A stretch of DNA of 16,632 nt from Acidimicrobiia bacterium UBA4744 (GTDB lineage Bacteria > Actinomycetota > Acidimicrobiia > Spongiisociales > UBA4744). The stretch covers positions 52,031-68,662 of the forward strand of contig DHIO01000048.1 of NCBI GenBank assembly GCA_002403855.1. Direction: 5' to 3'. The notes below the pieces were generated by a model. It searched no databases, had not been told where the DNA came from, and was given only the letters and a program-made list of their open reading frames with translations. A program made the position numbers and the translations under genes. This document shows positions 1 to 6,837 of this stretch, piece after piece. Positions within the stretch are counted from its first letter, which is position 1, and each line of letters begins with the position of its first letter.

Positions 1-380
1 GGGTCGACGAAACGATGCTGGAACGTATCGCCGCTGAAAATCAGAACGGGCAGGCGGTTGGCGTGGGCGGTGGCGGCTGCCGTCACCATGTTTGTTGATC
101 CGGGTCCCACCGACGAAGTGGCGATCATGATCTGGCGGCGCCGCTTCGCTTTGGCGAACGCCACCGCGGCGAGTGCCATCGACTGTTCGTTGTGTCCACG
201 CCAGGTAGGGAGCTCATCCTGCACGGGCTGCAGGGCTTCGGCCAGTGAGACCACGTTGCCGTGTCCGAAGATGCCGAACACGCCTGCGAAGAGGGGCGCT
301 TCCCGGCCGTCGATCACGGTTCGCTGGGCGATGATGTATTTGACGATTGCCTGGGCCGTCGTGAGCCTCACCGTGTTCAT
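1..380 (-). CDS. iolD: IolD, 3D-(3,5/4)-trihydroxycyclohexane-1,2-dione acylhydrolase, N-terminal part
   Basis: ThDP-dependent enzyme of inositol catabolism that opens the cyclohexane ring of the diketone made by IolE, giving 5-deoxy-glucuronate. About 126 N-terminal residues are present; the gene runs off the left edge (full family length is over 600 aa). The visible N-terminus is very IolD-like: VRLTTAQAIVKYI, then PLFAGVFGIFGHGNV (about 29-43), RGHNEQSMA with the conserved cofactor-activating Glu at about residue 65, and VGPGSTNMVTAAATAHANRLPVL (about 91-113). The ATG at 378-380 overlaps the TGA of the upstream aldolase gene by 4 bases (ATGA), which points to translational coupling in the same leftward operon. 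The family call is firm; catalytic domains beyond the edge cannot be judged. Confidence 0.9.
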   Translation of the reverse strand, partial: MNTVRLTTAQAIVKYIIAQRTVIDGREAPLFAGVFGIFGHGNVVSLAEALQPVQDELPTWRGHNEQSMALAAVAFAKAKRRRQIMIATSSVGPGSTNMVTAAATAHANRLPVLIFSGDTFQHRFVD

Positions 381-1159
381 GTCGTTTCTCCTCCCGCGTT
401 GCGCACAGATGAAAGGTAGTCCCGCATCGAGCCCCGGAGCAGGGGCTCGAGTCCGGTCGTGAGATAACGCGCCCCCCGCGCTCGCCATCTGGCTGCCTCG
501 GTGGGGTTGGCCACGAAGATCCCCAGAGCCTTGTCGCTGCCGGTGACCACATCGGTGACCCGTTCCATCGCCCGTTGGACATCCGGGTGAGAGGGGTTGC
601 CGACGTGGCCCAGCGAGTGGGCGAGATCGGTCGGCCCGATGAAGACGACGTCGACTCCGTCAACGGTGACGAAGTCCTCGATATTGGCTACCCCTTCGGC
701 CGTCTCGACCTGGACGACGACGAGCGTCTCCGCGTTGGATCGCCGCACGTAGTCGCCGATCGGTTCGGGTACACCAAACCGGGCCGAGCGAGTGGCGGCC
801 AGCCCGCGCGATCCCCGCGGTTGGTACTTCGCCGCCCGGACGGCTGCGTCGGCGGCGGCGCCGGTGTCGACCCACGGAACGTGAAGACCATGGGCGCCGG
901 CATCGAGGAACCGCAGAATGGCGGACGGTTCATTGGTGGTCACCCGGACGATCGGGGTGACGGCGTGCAGCTCACACGCCCTGGACAGATCTTCGAGGTC
1001 GCGAGGATGCAGAGAACCGTGCTCGGCGTCGAAGACGAGGAAATCCCAGCCCCCGAGTGCGACGAACTCGGCCAGGGTGCCGGCCGGGTAGCGGAAGAAA
1101 CATCCGACGACCGTTTCGCCCGCTGCCAGCCGCCGCTTGGTGTGGTTCTCCAACACCAT
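377..1159 (-). CDS. HpcH/HpaI family aldolase
   Basis: Class II (divalent-metal) aldolase of the HpcH/HpaI family, 260 aa, a usual length. These enzymes cleave 2-oxo-acids (for example 2-keto-3-deoxy-glucarate or 4-hydroxy-2-oxo-heptanedioate) to pyruvate or a related oxoacid plus an aldehyde. Visible motifs: FDAEHG with the catalytic His at about residue 47, IVRV with Arg about 72, VQVETAEG with metal ligand Glu about 152, and FIGPTDLAHSLG with metal ligand Asp about 178. The frame is open further upstream, but that stretch lies inside the ALDH gene; the ATG at 1159 sits 5 nt after the ALDH stop with GGAGG ahead of it. Its product would be passed to the adjacent aldehyde dehydrogenase. The standard inositol pathway uses the unrelated IolJ-type aldolase, so the substrate here is unknown. 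Confidence 0.85.
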   Translation of the reverse strand: MVLENHTKRRLAAGETVVGCFFRYPAGTLAEFVALGGWDFLVFDAEHGSLHPRDLEDLSRACELHAVTPIVRVTTNEPSAILRFLDAGAHGLHVPWVDTGAAADAAVRAAKYQPRGSRGLAATRSARFGVPEPIGDYVRRSNAETLVVVQVETAEGVANIEDFVTVDGVDVVFIGPTDLAHSLGHVGNPSHPDVQRAMERVTDVVTGSDKALGIFVANPTEAARWRARGARYLTTGLEPLLRGSMRDYLSSVRNAGGETT

Positions 1160-1164
1160 CGGGG

Positions 1165-2586
1165 CTAGCCCTCCAGTCCGTGCACGACGACCGTCTTGAG
1201 TTCCGTCATCTCCTCGACGGCATAGCGGATGCCTTCTTTGCCGATGCCGCTGCCCTTCAACCCGCCGTACGGCATCAGGTCGGCCCGCCACAGGGGCGTC
1301 CAGTTGATGTGCACGTTGCCGGCGTCGACTTCTCGGGCGAATCGCATCGCATGCCCGACATCGTTGGTGAAGATGCCGGCCCCCAGGCCGTAGCTGGAGT
1401 CGTTGGCCAGGGCGATGGCGTGGTCGATACCCTCTGCTTTCGTCACCCCCAGCGTGGGGCCGAAGACCTCGTAGTCGGAGAGCTTCATGCCCGGAGTCAC
1501 GTCGGCCACCACGGTGGGGGACAGCCTGGCGCCTTCGCGTTCTCCTCCCATCACCACCCGCGCCCCGGACGCCACTGCCTCATCGATCCACTCCGTCACG
1601 CGGACGGCTTCCTCCTCCGCGACCATTGCTCCCATCTTCGTGTCGTCGAGGAGCGGGTCGGCGATCCGGAAAGCAGCGACGGGTTCCCGCAGTGCGTCGA
1701 GATAGTCCTCGTAGATTTCCTGGTGGGCGATGACCCGTTGCAGCGAGATACAGACCTGCCCGGCGTTGACGTAGCCCCCGGCCGCGCTGGCGGCGGCCGC
1801 CGCCTCCAGGTCGGCGTCCGGCATCACGATCATCGGGCAGTTGGCTCCGAGTTCCAGTGACAGGCGCTTCACTCCCGCCACCCGGGTTATCTCCTCGCCG
1901 ACCTGCGTGCTTCCGGTGAACGACACCTTTCTGACCCGCGGGTCGCTCACCAATGCCAATCCCACCGAACGTCCCCCGCCCGTGATGGTTTGCAGCGCCG
2001 ACGCAGGGAGACCCGCTTCAATCAGCTTCTCTGTGATGGCCAGCGCTGTGAGCGGTGCCTGTGAGGCGGGCTTGAGGATCACGGGGTTGCCGGCGGCCAG
2101 CGCCGGAGCGATCTTGTGCACCACCAGCAACCCGGGGTAGTTGAACGGGGTGATGGCTACCACCACGCCCGTCGGGATCCGCAGCGTGAACCCGAGCTTC
2201 CCCTCCGCCCCGGCCTGGGCATCGAGGGGCAGGGTTTCGCCGCGCAACTGGGTACCTTCGAAGGAGGCCAGCCGGAACATCTCGCCGAGCCGGGATGCTT
2301 CCCCGCGCGCTTCGGTGATCGGCTTGCCGACCTCGAGGCACATCGTGCGGGCGATCTTCTCCGAGTCGGCATCGAGCAGATCGGCCGCCTTGCGCAGGAT
2401 CTCAGCGCGAGCGGCCCCGGGCATGGTTCTCATCAGGGCAGCGCCTTGTACGGCAGTAGCCAGAGCCTCTTCGACCTGTTCCGGAGAGGCCGCCGGGACC
2501 CGGTCGATCACTTCTCCCGAGAACGGCGCCACGACATCGATCTCCGCCGGTGATCCCTGCCAGCGTCCCCCGACGAACATGTCCAT
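1165..2586 (-). CDS. NAD(P)-dependent aldehyde dehydrogenase
   Basis: Soluble ALDH-superfamily enzyme of 473 aa that oxidises an aldehyde to the carboxylic acid. Landmarks: TPFNYP with Asn about 149, LKPAS with cofactor-binding Lys about 172, FTGST (about 223-227), the general base Glu about 245 in LELGAN, and the catalytic Cys about 279 in NAGQVC. The C-terminal MPYGGLKGSGIGKEG is typical. It looks like the clade that includes lactaldehyde, phosphonoacetaldehyde and sulfolactaldehyde dehydrogenases rather than CoA-dependent IolA/MmsA, so it should not be called iolA. ATG at 2584-2586 is preceded by GAGGAG; a second in-frame ATG two codons in is possible. Sits 10 nt after the oxidoreductase gene and 5 nt before the aldolase gene, so it probably acts on the aldolase's aldehyde product. 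Confidence 0.88.
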   Translation of the reverse strand: MDMFVGGRWQGSPAEIDVVAPFSGEVIDRVPAASPEQVEEALATAVQGAALMRTMPGAARAEILRKAADLLDADSEKIARTMCLEVGKPITEARGEASRLGEMFRLASFEGTQLRGETLPLDAQAGAEGKLGFTLRIPTGVVVAITPFNYPGLLVVHKIAPALAAGNPVILKPASQAPLTALAITEKLIEAGLPASALQTITGGGRSVGLALVSDPRVRKVSFTGSTQVGEEITRVAGVKRLSLELGANCPMIVMPDADLEAAAAASAAGGYVNAGQVCISLQRVIAHQEIYEDYLDALREPVAAFRIADPLLDDTKMGAMVAEEEAVRVTEWIDEAVASGARVVMGGEREGARLSPTVVADVTPGMKLSDYEVFGPTLGVTKAEGIDHAIALANDSSYGLGAGIFTNDVGHAMRFAREVDAGNVHINWTPLWRADLMPYGGLKGSGIGKEGIRYAVEEMTELKTVVVHGLEG

Positions 2587-2596
2587 GGAGGTCTCC

Positions 2597-3772
2597 TCAG
2601 TCGATCCGCAGGCTGGTCACGTCTTCCCATGTTCCCGAATCCCAGGAGCGGGCCATGGCGGCTTCGACCTCGGCGGCGGCGAGCGCTTCGGCGAAGCCGA
2701 CGGTTCCCTGGTGGCCGGCCACCACGGATTTCAGGAACTCGAGCGCCTCGATGACCTTCAGGTCCTCGTACCCGATGGGGTTTCCCCCTCCCGGAACGAT
2801 GTTGCCGTGGTGGGGGAAGGTGTCGCCGGCCAGCACCCGGGTGAACCCGTCGGTTGGGGTTTCCTCGGGTAGGTAGAGCTGCAATTCGTTCAGGGTCTCG
2901 AGGTTCCAGGCGGCCGCCCCCCGCGCACCGTTCAACTCGAAGGCCATCTGGCTTTGCGGACCGAAAATGGACCGGTCGGCCTCGAGGGTGCCGCGGACGC
3001 CGCTGTGGAACTCGACCAGCGCGCCGACGTAGTCCTCGTTGGTCACCCGGCCGGTCGGGTCACCCGGCCTACCCCGGTCGTAGTGGGTGCCAGTGCCCGG
3101 CTTGGGCAACGGGCGGTCCTGAATGAAGGTTTCCCTGGCTGCCACCACCCGCTTGATCGGGCCGGCCAGGTAGTGGGCCATGTCGACGGTGTGCGACATG
3201 ATGTCGGTGAGCACCCCGTAGCCGGCTTCTTCGAACAGATATCGCCAGCTCAACACGCCCAGCCGATCACGCCCGTACATCGTGAAGAAACGCCCCCGGT
3301 AGTGGGTGAGGTCTCCGAGCCGCCCCTCGTCGATCAGTCCTTTCAGGTACTGGACCAGGGGTGCCCAGCGATAGTTGAAGCCGGCCCCGGTGACGACCCC
3401 AGCTTGCCGGGCCGCGTATTCGATGGCGGCGGTCACCTCCGGGGCTTCCCCCACCGGTTTCTCGCAAAACATTGCCTTGCCGGCCGCGGCGGCCGCCTCG
3501 GCAATCTCACGGTGAAGCTTGTTGGGAGCTCCGATGTTGACCACCGAGACGTCCGGGTGATCGACAACCTCCCGCCAGTCGGTGGTGCTCTCCTCGAACC
3601 CGAAGTTCTCGCGGGCCAGCCGGGCCCGGTCCGGAACGTTGTCGGCCGCCATGACGAGGCGCGGCACCAAGTCCTCTTCCGGGAAGTGCATAGGGATGCG
3701 CCGGTAGGAACGGGAGTGCGCCTGTCCCATCCACCCGAATCCGACCACGCCGATGCCGATGGTGGTGGTCAC
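2597..3772 (-). CDS. Gfo/Idh/MocA family oxidoreductase
   Basis: NAD(P)-dependent sugar or cyclitol dehydrogenase of 391 aa, longer than IolG. N-terminal Rossmann fold with GFGWMG (about 11-16), the EKP motif (about 104-106, catalytic Lys 105), and a TDIMSHTVDMAHYL segment giving Asp190 and His194 as the likely catalytic pair. The extra length lies in the C-terminal half (about 215-245 and 300-345). GTG start at 3770-3772, 3 nt after the stop of the hydroxyacid dehydrogenase gene, with AGGAG about 9 nt upstream. It is the second Gfo/Idh/MocA gene of the locus; a role on another inositol stereoisomer or a keto-inositol intermediate is an inference. Substrate cannot be read from sequence. Confidence 0.87.
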   Translation of the reverse strand: MTTTIGIGVVGFGWMGQAHSRSYRRIPMHFPEEDLVPRLVMAADNVPDRARLARENFGFEESTTDWREVVDHPDVSVVNIGAPNKLHREIAEAAAAAGKAMFCEKPVGEAPEVTAAIEYAARQAGVVTGAGFNYRWAPLVQYLKGLIDEGRLGDLTHYRGRFFTMYGRDRLGVLSWRYLFEEAGYGVLTDIMSHTVDMAHYLAGPIKRVVAARETFIQDRPLPKPGTGTHYDRGRPGDPTGRVTNEDYVGALVEFHSGVRGTLEADRSIFGPQSQMAFELNGARGAAAWNLETLNELQLYLPEETPTDGFTRVLAGDTFPHHGNIVPGGGNPIGYEDLKVIEALEFLKSVVAGHQGTVGFAEALAAAEVEAAMARSWDSGTWEDVTSLRID

Positions 3773-3775
3773 TGT

Positions 3776-4762
3776 TTACTTCTCCTGCAGTGTCGGGGTT
3801 CGTAGCGGCCAGACATCCGGGTTGACCAGATGGGGCGGACGTTGGCCGCGCAGGACCAGGAGCGCCTGGTCGACGGCGCTCTCGTAGAGCCGGGCTTTGC
3901 CGGCGCCGGTGGCCGCGGCGATATGCGGCGTCACGACGACGTCGAGGCGGTGCAGCAGGGGATGATCCGGCGGGAGCGGTTCGGGATCGGTGACGTCCAG
4001 ACCGGCGCCGAAGAGCGCTCCGGACTCGAGCCCCTTCAGAAGGGCCGAGTGATCGACGAGTCCGCCCCGGGCAGTGTTGATGAGCATCGATGCCGGCTTC
4101 ATCTGTTGAATTGCCGTGCCGTCGATCAGATGCCTGGTTTCGTTCGTGAGCGGAACGTGCAGGGACACCACGTCGGCTTCGGCCAGGAGAGCGGCCAACG
4201 AGTCGACCGGCTCTATTCCGAATGCCGCCATCGTGGAGTCGTCGATGAACGGGTCGTGCGCGATCACACGCATCTCGAGCCCCACGGCCATCCGGGCCAC
4301 GGCCTTTCCGATTCGCCCGACGCCGACCAGGCCGAGGCAGCGGCCGCCCAGCTCGAAGCCCCGATGTGCTGCAAAGAAGTCGCGCCCGCCGCCGCGTAGG
4401 GCCTCCTGGGCGGCCGGGAGCCGCTTGGCCACTGCCAGCATCAGGGCGATCGTGTGTTCGGCGGTTGAGGTCGTCGGCGCGTCGGGAGCGTTGCAGACGG
4501 CGATACCCCGATTGCCGGCCGCCGCCAGGTCGACCTTGTCGTAGCCGATTCCGGTGCGGGCGATGACCCGTAGCCCGGGAGCCCGGTCCATGGCCGGGCC
4601 GTCGTAGGTGACCAGGGAGGAGGCGATGACCGCCTGAGCGGGGCCGACCGACGACAGGAGATCCTGGGGCGTGGCAGTACCGGGTCCGAGCACCCGGGCG
4701 ACTCCTTCGAGTTCCGCGGCGATGTGGTCGGGGACATCCCGCTCGAACCAGATCTGGAACAT
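3776..4762 (-). CDS. D-isomer-specific 2-hydroxyacid dehydrogenase
   Basis: 328-aa NAD(P)-dependent dehydrogenase of the phosphoglycerate dehydrogenase/hydroxypyruvate reductase superfamily, interconverting a D-2-hydroxyacid and the 2-oxoacid. Cofactor-binding GVGRIG (about 147-152) and the full catalytic triad are visible: Arg232 in INTARGG, Glu261 in DPEPLP, His280 in TPHIAAAT. There is no C-terminal ACT domain, so it is not a long serine-pathway SerA. The frame stays open upstream to 4834, but that would cover the operator region; the ATG at 4760-4762 has GGAGG about 7 nt upstream and starts where family members start. First gene of the leftward operon. It may reduce or oxidise a 2-oxo/hydroxy acid such as hydroxypyruvate or tartronate-type products; the substrate is unknown. 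Confidence 0.87.
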   Translation of the reverse strand: MFQIWFERDVPDHIAAELEGVARVLGPGTATPQDLLSSVGPAQAVIASSLVTYDGPAMDRAPGLRVIARTGIGYDKVDLAAAGNRGIAVCNAPDAPTTSTAEHTIALMLAVAKRLPAAQEALRGGGRDFFAAHRGFELGGRCLGLVGVGRIGKAVARMAVGLEMRVIAHDPFIDDSTMAAFGIEPVDSLAALLAEADVVSLHVPLTNETRHLIDGTAIQQMKPASMLINTARGGLVDHSALLKGLESGALFGAGLDVTDPEPLPPDHPLLHRLDVVVTPHIAAATGAGKARLYESAVDQALLVLRGQRPPHLVNPDVWPLRTPTLQEK

Positions 4763-4782
4763 CCCCCGACCTCCGAAACCGC

Positions 4783-4810
4783 TTGACACCGACTCGAGCC
4801 GGAGTATACC
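4783..4810 (+). promoter_or_regulatory. Putative promoter of the rightward iolG-iolE operon
   Basis: TTGACA (4783-4788), a 16-nt spacer and TATACC (4805-4810) form a sigma-70-like promoter reading towards iolG. Transcription would begin near 4817, just before the palindromic operator. On the opposite strand the same GTATAC palindrome gives TATACT (4808 down to 4803), a possible -10 for the leftward operon, but I see no good -35 partner for it. Prediction by eye only. Confidence 0.5.
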
Positions 4811-4821
4811 GTTCTCGTTGT

Positions 4822-4856
4822 TGGAACGTTCCACAGGTATTTTGGAACGATCGTCC
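4822..4856. promoter_or_regulatory. LacI-family-like operator region
   Basis: TGGAACGTTCCA at 4822-4833 is a perfect 12-bp palindrome with a central CG, the usual form of LacI-family operators. The half-site TGGAACG recurs at 4843-4849, exactly 21 bp (two helical turns) downstream, where it leads into a second small palindrome, ACGATCGT (4847-4854). The site lies just downstream of the predicted rightward promoter and upstream of the leftward -10, so one repressor could control both operons. No regulator gene is in the window, so the binding protein is inferred from operator shape only. Confidence 0.6.
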
Positions 4857-4883
4857 GGGTGGAGTCGGCGAAGGAGACGGGTC

Positions 4884-5873
4884 TTGCGAGTGGGGCTGGT
4901 CGGGGCCGGGAGAATCGGAGCTTTTCACGCCCGCACCCTGGCCGATCATCCCGAAGTCTCTGAGATCGTCGTGACCGATCCCATGCCGGATCGCGCTGAA
5001 GAGGTGGCGGCGGAAACGGGAGCAGACGTCGCCGCCGACGCGGCAGCCATGCTCGATCGCATCGATGCCATGGTGGTAGCGGCCGCCACCGGGGTTCATG
5101 CAGAGATGATGCATATGGCGGCCGGCGCGGGATTGCCGGTGTTCTGCGAAAAGCCGATCGCCACCGACCTCCCGGCTACCGATGCGGTCGTCGAGCGCGT
5201 CCGCGCGGCCAACGTGCCGGCCCAAATCGGATTTCAGCGGCGGTTCGACGCCGGCTACCGGAGCGCCAAGGCCCTCGTCGATTCGGGACAGATCGGACAC
5301 CTGTATTCGGTGCGGACAACCACTCACGACCACGAACCGCCGCCCGAGGGCTACCAAGACACGGGCATCTACCGCGATACCCAGATTCATGATTTCGACG
5401 TCCTCCGCTACGTGACCGGGCAAGAGGTGGAAGAGGCCTATGCGGATGGCTTCACGATCACCACCGCGGCGTTCGGCGAGGACCGGCCGATCGACACAGG
5501 AGTGGTGGTCCTTTCTCTGACAGAGGGAACCAAGGTGATCATGTCGGGCATTCGCCATGATCCCCTCGGGCACGATGTCCGGATGGAGTTGTTCGGCACC
5601 GAGGACAGTGTGGCCGTAGGACTCGAACCGAGGCTACCGCTGCGATCCCTCGAGGAGGGGGTACCCGGTCCCCAGGAGCCGACACCGAAGACCTTCCTGG
5701 ATCGGTTCGCCCCCGCCTATCGGGCCGAATTGGCGGCGTTCATCGAAGTTGCGCAAGGACGCCGGGCCAGCCCCTGCACTCCCGACGACGCCCGTGCGGC
5801 ACTGCGGATCGCCATCGCGTGTGATGTCTCTCGAGAACAACACCGACCCGTTGCGTTGAAGGAGATCACATGA
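4884..5873 (+). CDS. iolG: IolG-type inositol 2-dehydrogenase (Gfo/Idh/MocA family)
   Basis: NAD-dependent dehydrogenase of 329 aa that would oxidise myo-inositol (or an isomer) to the ketone used by IolE. Rossmann motif GAGRIG (about 7-12), EKP at 89-91 with Lys90, and YRDTQIHDFD with Asp165 and His169. The Lys-Asp-His spacing (75 and 4 residues) equals that of the catalytic Lys97/Asp172/His176 of Bacillus subtilis IolG. The long open frame extends upstream to 4671, but the protein homology begins at the TTG at 4884 (Leu-Arg-Val-Gly-Leu-Val-Gly-Ala-Gly), which has AAGGAG 7 nt upstream; a GTG at 4890 is the alternative. Its TGA overlaps the iolE ATG (ATGA at 5870-5873). Substrate range within the cyclitols is uncertain. 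Confidence 0.8.
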   Translation: MRVGLVGAGRIGAFHARTLADHPEVSEIVVTDPMPDRAEEVAAETGADVAADAAAMLDRIDAMVVAAATGVHAEMMHMAAGAGLPVFCEKPIATDLPATDAVVERVRAANVPAQIGFQRRFDAGYRSAKALVDSGQIGHLYSVRTTTHDHEPPPEGYQDTGIYRDTQIHDFDVLRYVTGQEVEEAYADGFTITTAAFGEDRPIDTGVVVLSLTEGTKVIMSGIRHDPLGHDVRMELFGTEDSVAVGLEPRLPLRSLEEGVPGPQEPTPKTFLDRFAPAYRAELAAFIEVAQGRRASPCTPDDARAALRIAIACDVSREQHRPVALKEIT

Positions 5874-6754
5874 CCAACCTGATGTCACGCATCGCCGGAG
5901 CGCCCATCACCTGGGGCGTAGACGGCTCTCCCGGTTGGGGGTACCTCATGGATGCCGACCGAGTGCTGCGCGAGATGGCGGAGATTGGCCTGCGGGCAAC
6001 CGAGCTGGGACCGGACGGCTACCTGCCCGCCGACCCCGATGAGCTTCGGAAGAAACTCGACGGCTACGACCTGGATCTGATCGGCGGATTCGTACCTGCT
6101 GTGCTCTACCGGTCCGATGTGGAAAAGGAACAACTTGCGTACGTCGAACGAGCTTCGCGCACTCTGGCCGGGTGCGGGTCGCATGTTCTGGTTCTGGGAC
6201 CCGACTCCCATCACCCCGGTTACGACACCTCCGTCGAGATGACCGAGGACGAGTGGGCGACATTTCTGAAGAACCTCGATTCGGTCATCGGCATCACCGC
6301 CGAGCACGGGTTGACGACCGCCCTGCATCAACATTGGGGGATGGCGATCGAGCGCCCTCACCACGTGGAGCGTCTGCTGAACGACAGTGAAGTCGAGTTC
6401 TGCCTCGACACCGGTCACCTCTACCTGGGGGGGGCGGACCCGGTGGAGGTAGCGAGAGCCGCGCAGGGGCGCGTCTCGCATGTTCACCTCAAGGACGTTG
6501 ATGCCGGTATGGCCGAGCAAGTGCGAAACGGTGAGCTGGCCTTCCGCCGAGCGGTCATCGACGGGATCTTCAAACCATTGGGCAAGGGTGCCGTCGACAT
6601 CGCCGGGTTCGTTTCCGAATTGGAGCGGTCCGGCTACCCGGGATGGTACGTCCTCGAACAGGACAGCGTTCTCGATGGGGACCCTCCGGAGGGAAAAGGT
6701 CCAATCTCCGACGCATGGACCAGTCTCGAGTATCTAAGGTTGGCGTCTACCTAG
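5870..6754 (+). CDS. iolE: IolE, inosose (2-keto-myo-inositol) dehydratase
   Basis: 294-aa xylose-isomerase-like TIM-barrel protein that removes water from 2-keto-myo-inositol to give the diketone cleaved by IolD. It follows the IolE pattern closely: APITWGVDGSPGWGYLM near the N-terminus, RATELGPDGYLP, GGFVPAVLYR, then HQHWGMAIE, CLDTGHLYLGGADPVEVA, HVHLKDVD and GWYVLEQD, which together hold the usual His/Asp/Glu metal-binding positions of this fold. Start ATG at 5870 overlaps the iolG stop and has GAAGGAG upstream. It is transcribed away from the iolD operon but shares the control region with it, so dehydration and ring opening are probably co-regulated. Confidence 0.9.
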   Translation: MTNLMSRIAGAPITWGVDGSPGWGYLMDADRVLREMAEIGLRATELGPDGYLPADPDELRKKLDGYDLDLIGGFVPAVLYRSDVEKEQLAYVERASRTLAGCGSHVLVLGPDSHHPGYDTSVEMTEDEWATFLKNLDSVIGITAEHGLTTALHQHWGMAIERPHHVERLLNDSEVEFCLDTGHLYLGGADPVEVARAAQGRVSHVHLKDVDAGMAEQVRNGELAFRRAVIDGIFKPLGKGAVDIAGFVSELERSGYPGWYVLEQDSVLDGDPPEGKGPISDAWTSLEYLRLAST

Positions 6755-6762
6755 TCACATTG

Positions 6763-6812
6763 CCCCGCTCCTGAACAGGGGTGGGGGCGCAAGGACCCAC
6801 CTTTGGTGGGTC
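6763..6812 (+). promoter_or_regulatory. Two consecutive hairpins in the iolE-binding protein gap
   Basis: First hairpin: CCCCGCTCCT (6763-6772) pairs with AGGGGTGGGG (6777-6786) over a GAAC loop, allowing two G-U pairs. Second hairpin: GACCCACC (6794-6801) pairs perfectly with GGTGGGTC (6805-6812) over TTT. Neither is followed by a T run. They occupy most of the 83-bp gap before the binding-protein gene, whose SD (GAGGAAGGG) follows. They may be a leaky terminator, an RNA-stability element or an attenuator; there is no evidence to choose. Confidence 0.45.
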
Positions 6813-6837
6813 GAAACAATCGAAAGAGAGGAAGGGT

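Noticed and set aside
1165..2586. Calling the aldehyde dehydrogenase IolA (methylmalonate-semialdehyde dehydrogenase)
   Set aside because: The active-site context GQVCISLQR and the MPYGGLKGSGIGKEG end differ from the CoA-dependent IolA/MmsA type; only position next to iolD favours it.
4671..4883. N-terminal extension of the iolG frame
   Set aside because: It would cover the start of the divergent gene, the promoter and the operator, has no similarity to the family, and the TTG at 4884 has a good SD.
3507..5573. 688-aa minus-strand open frame
   Set aside because: It runs antisense to iolG, across the control region and out of frame through the hydroxyacid dehydrogenase and oxidoreductase genes, with the Arg/Pro-rich composition of a high-GC shadow.
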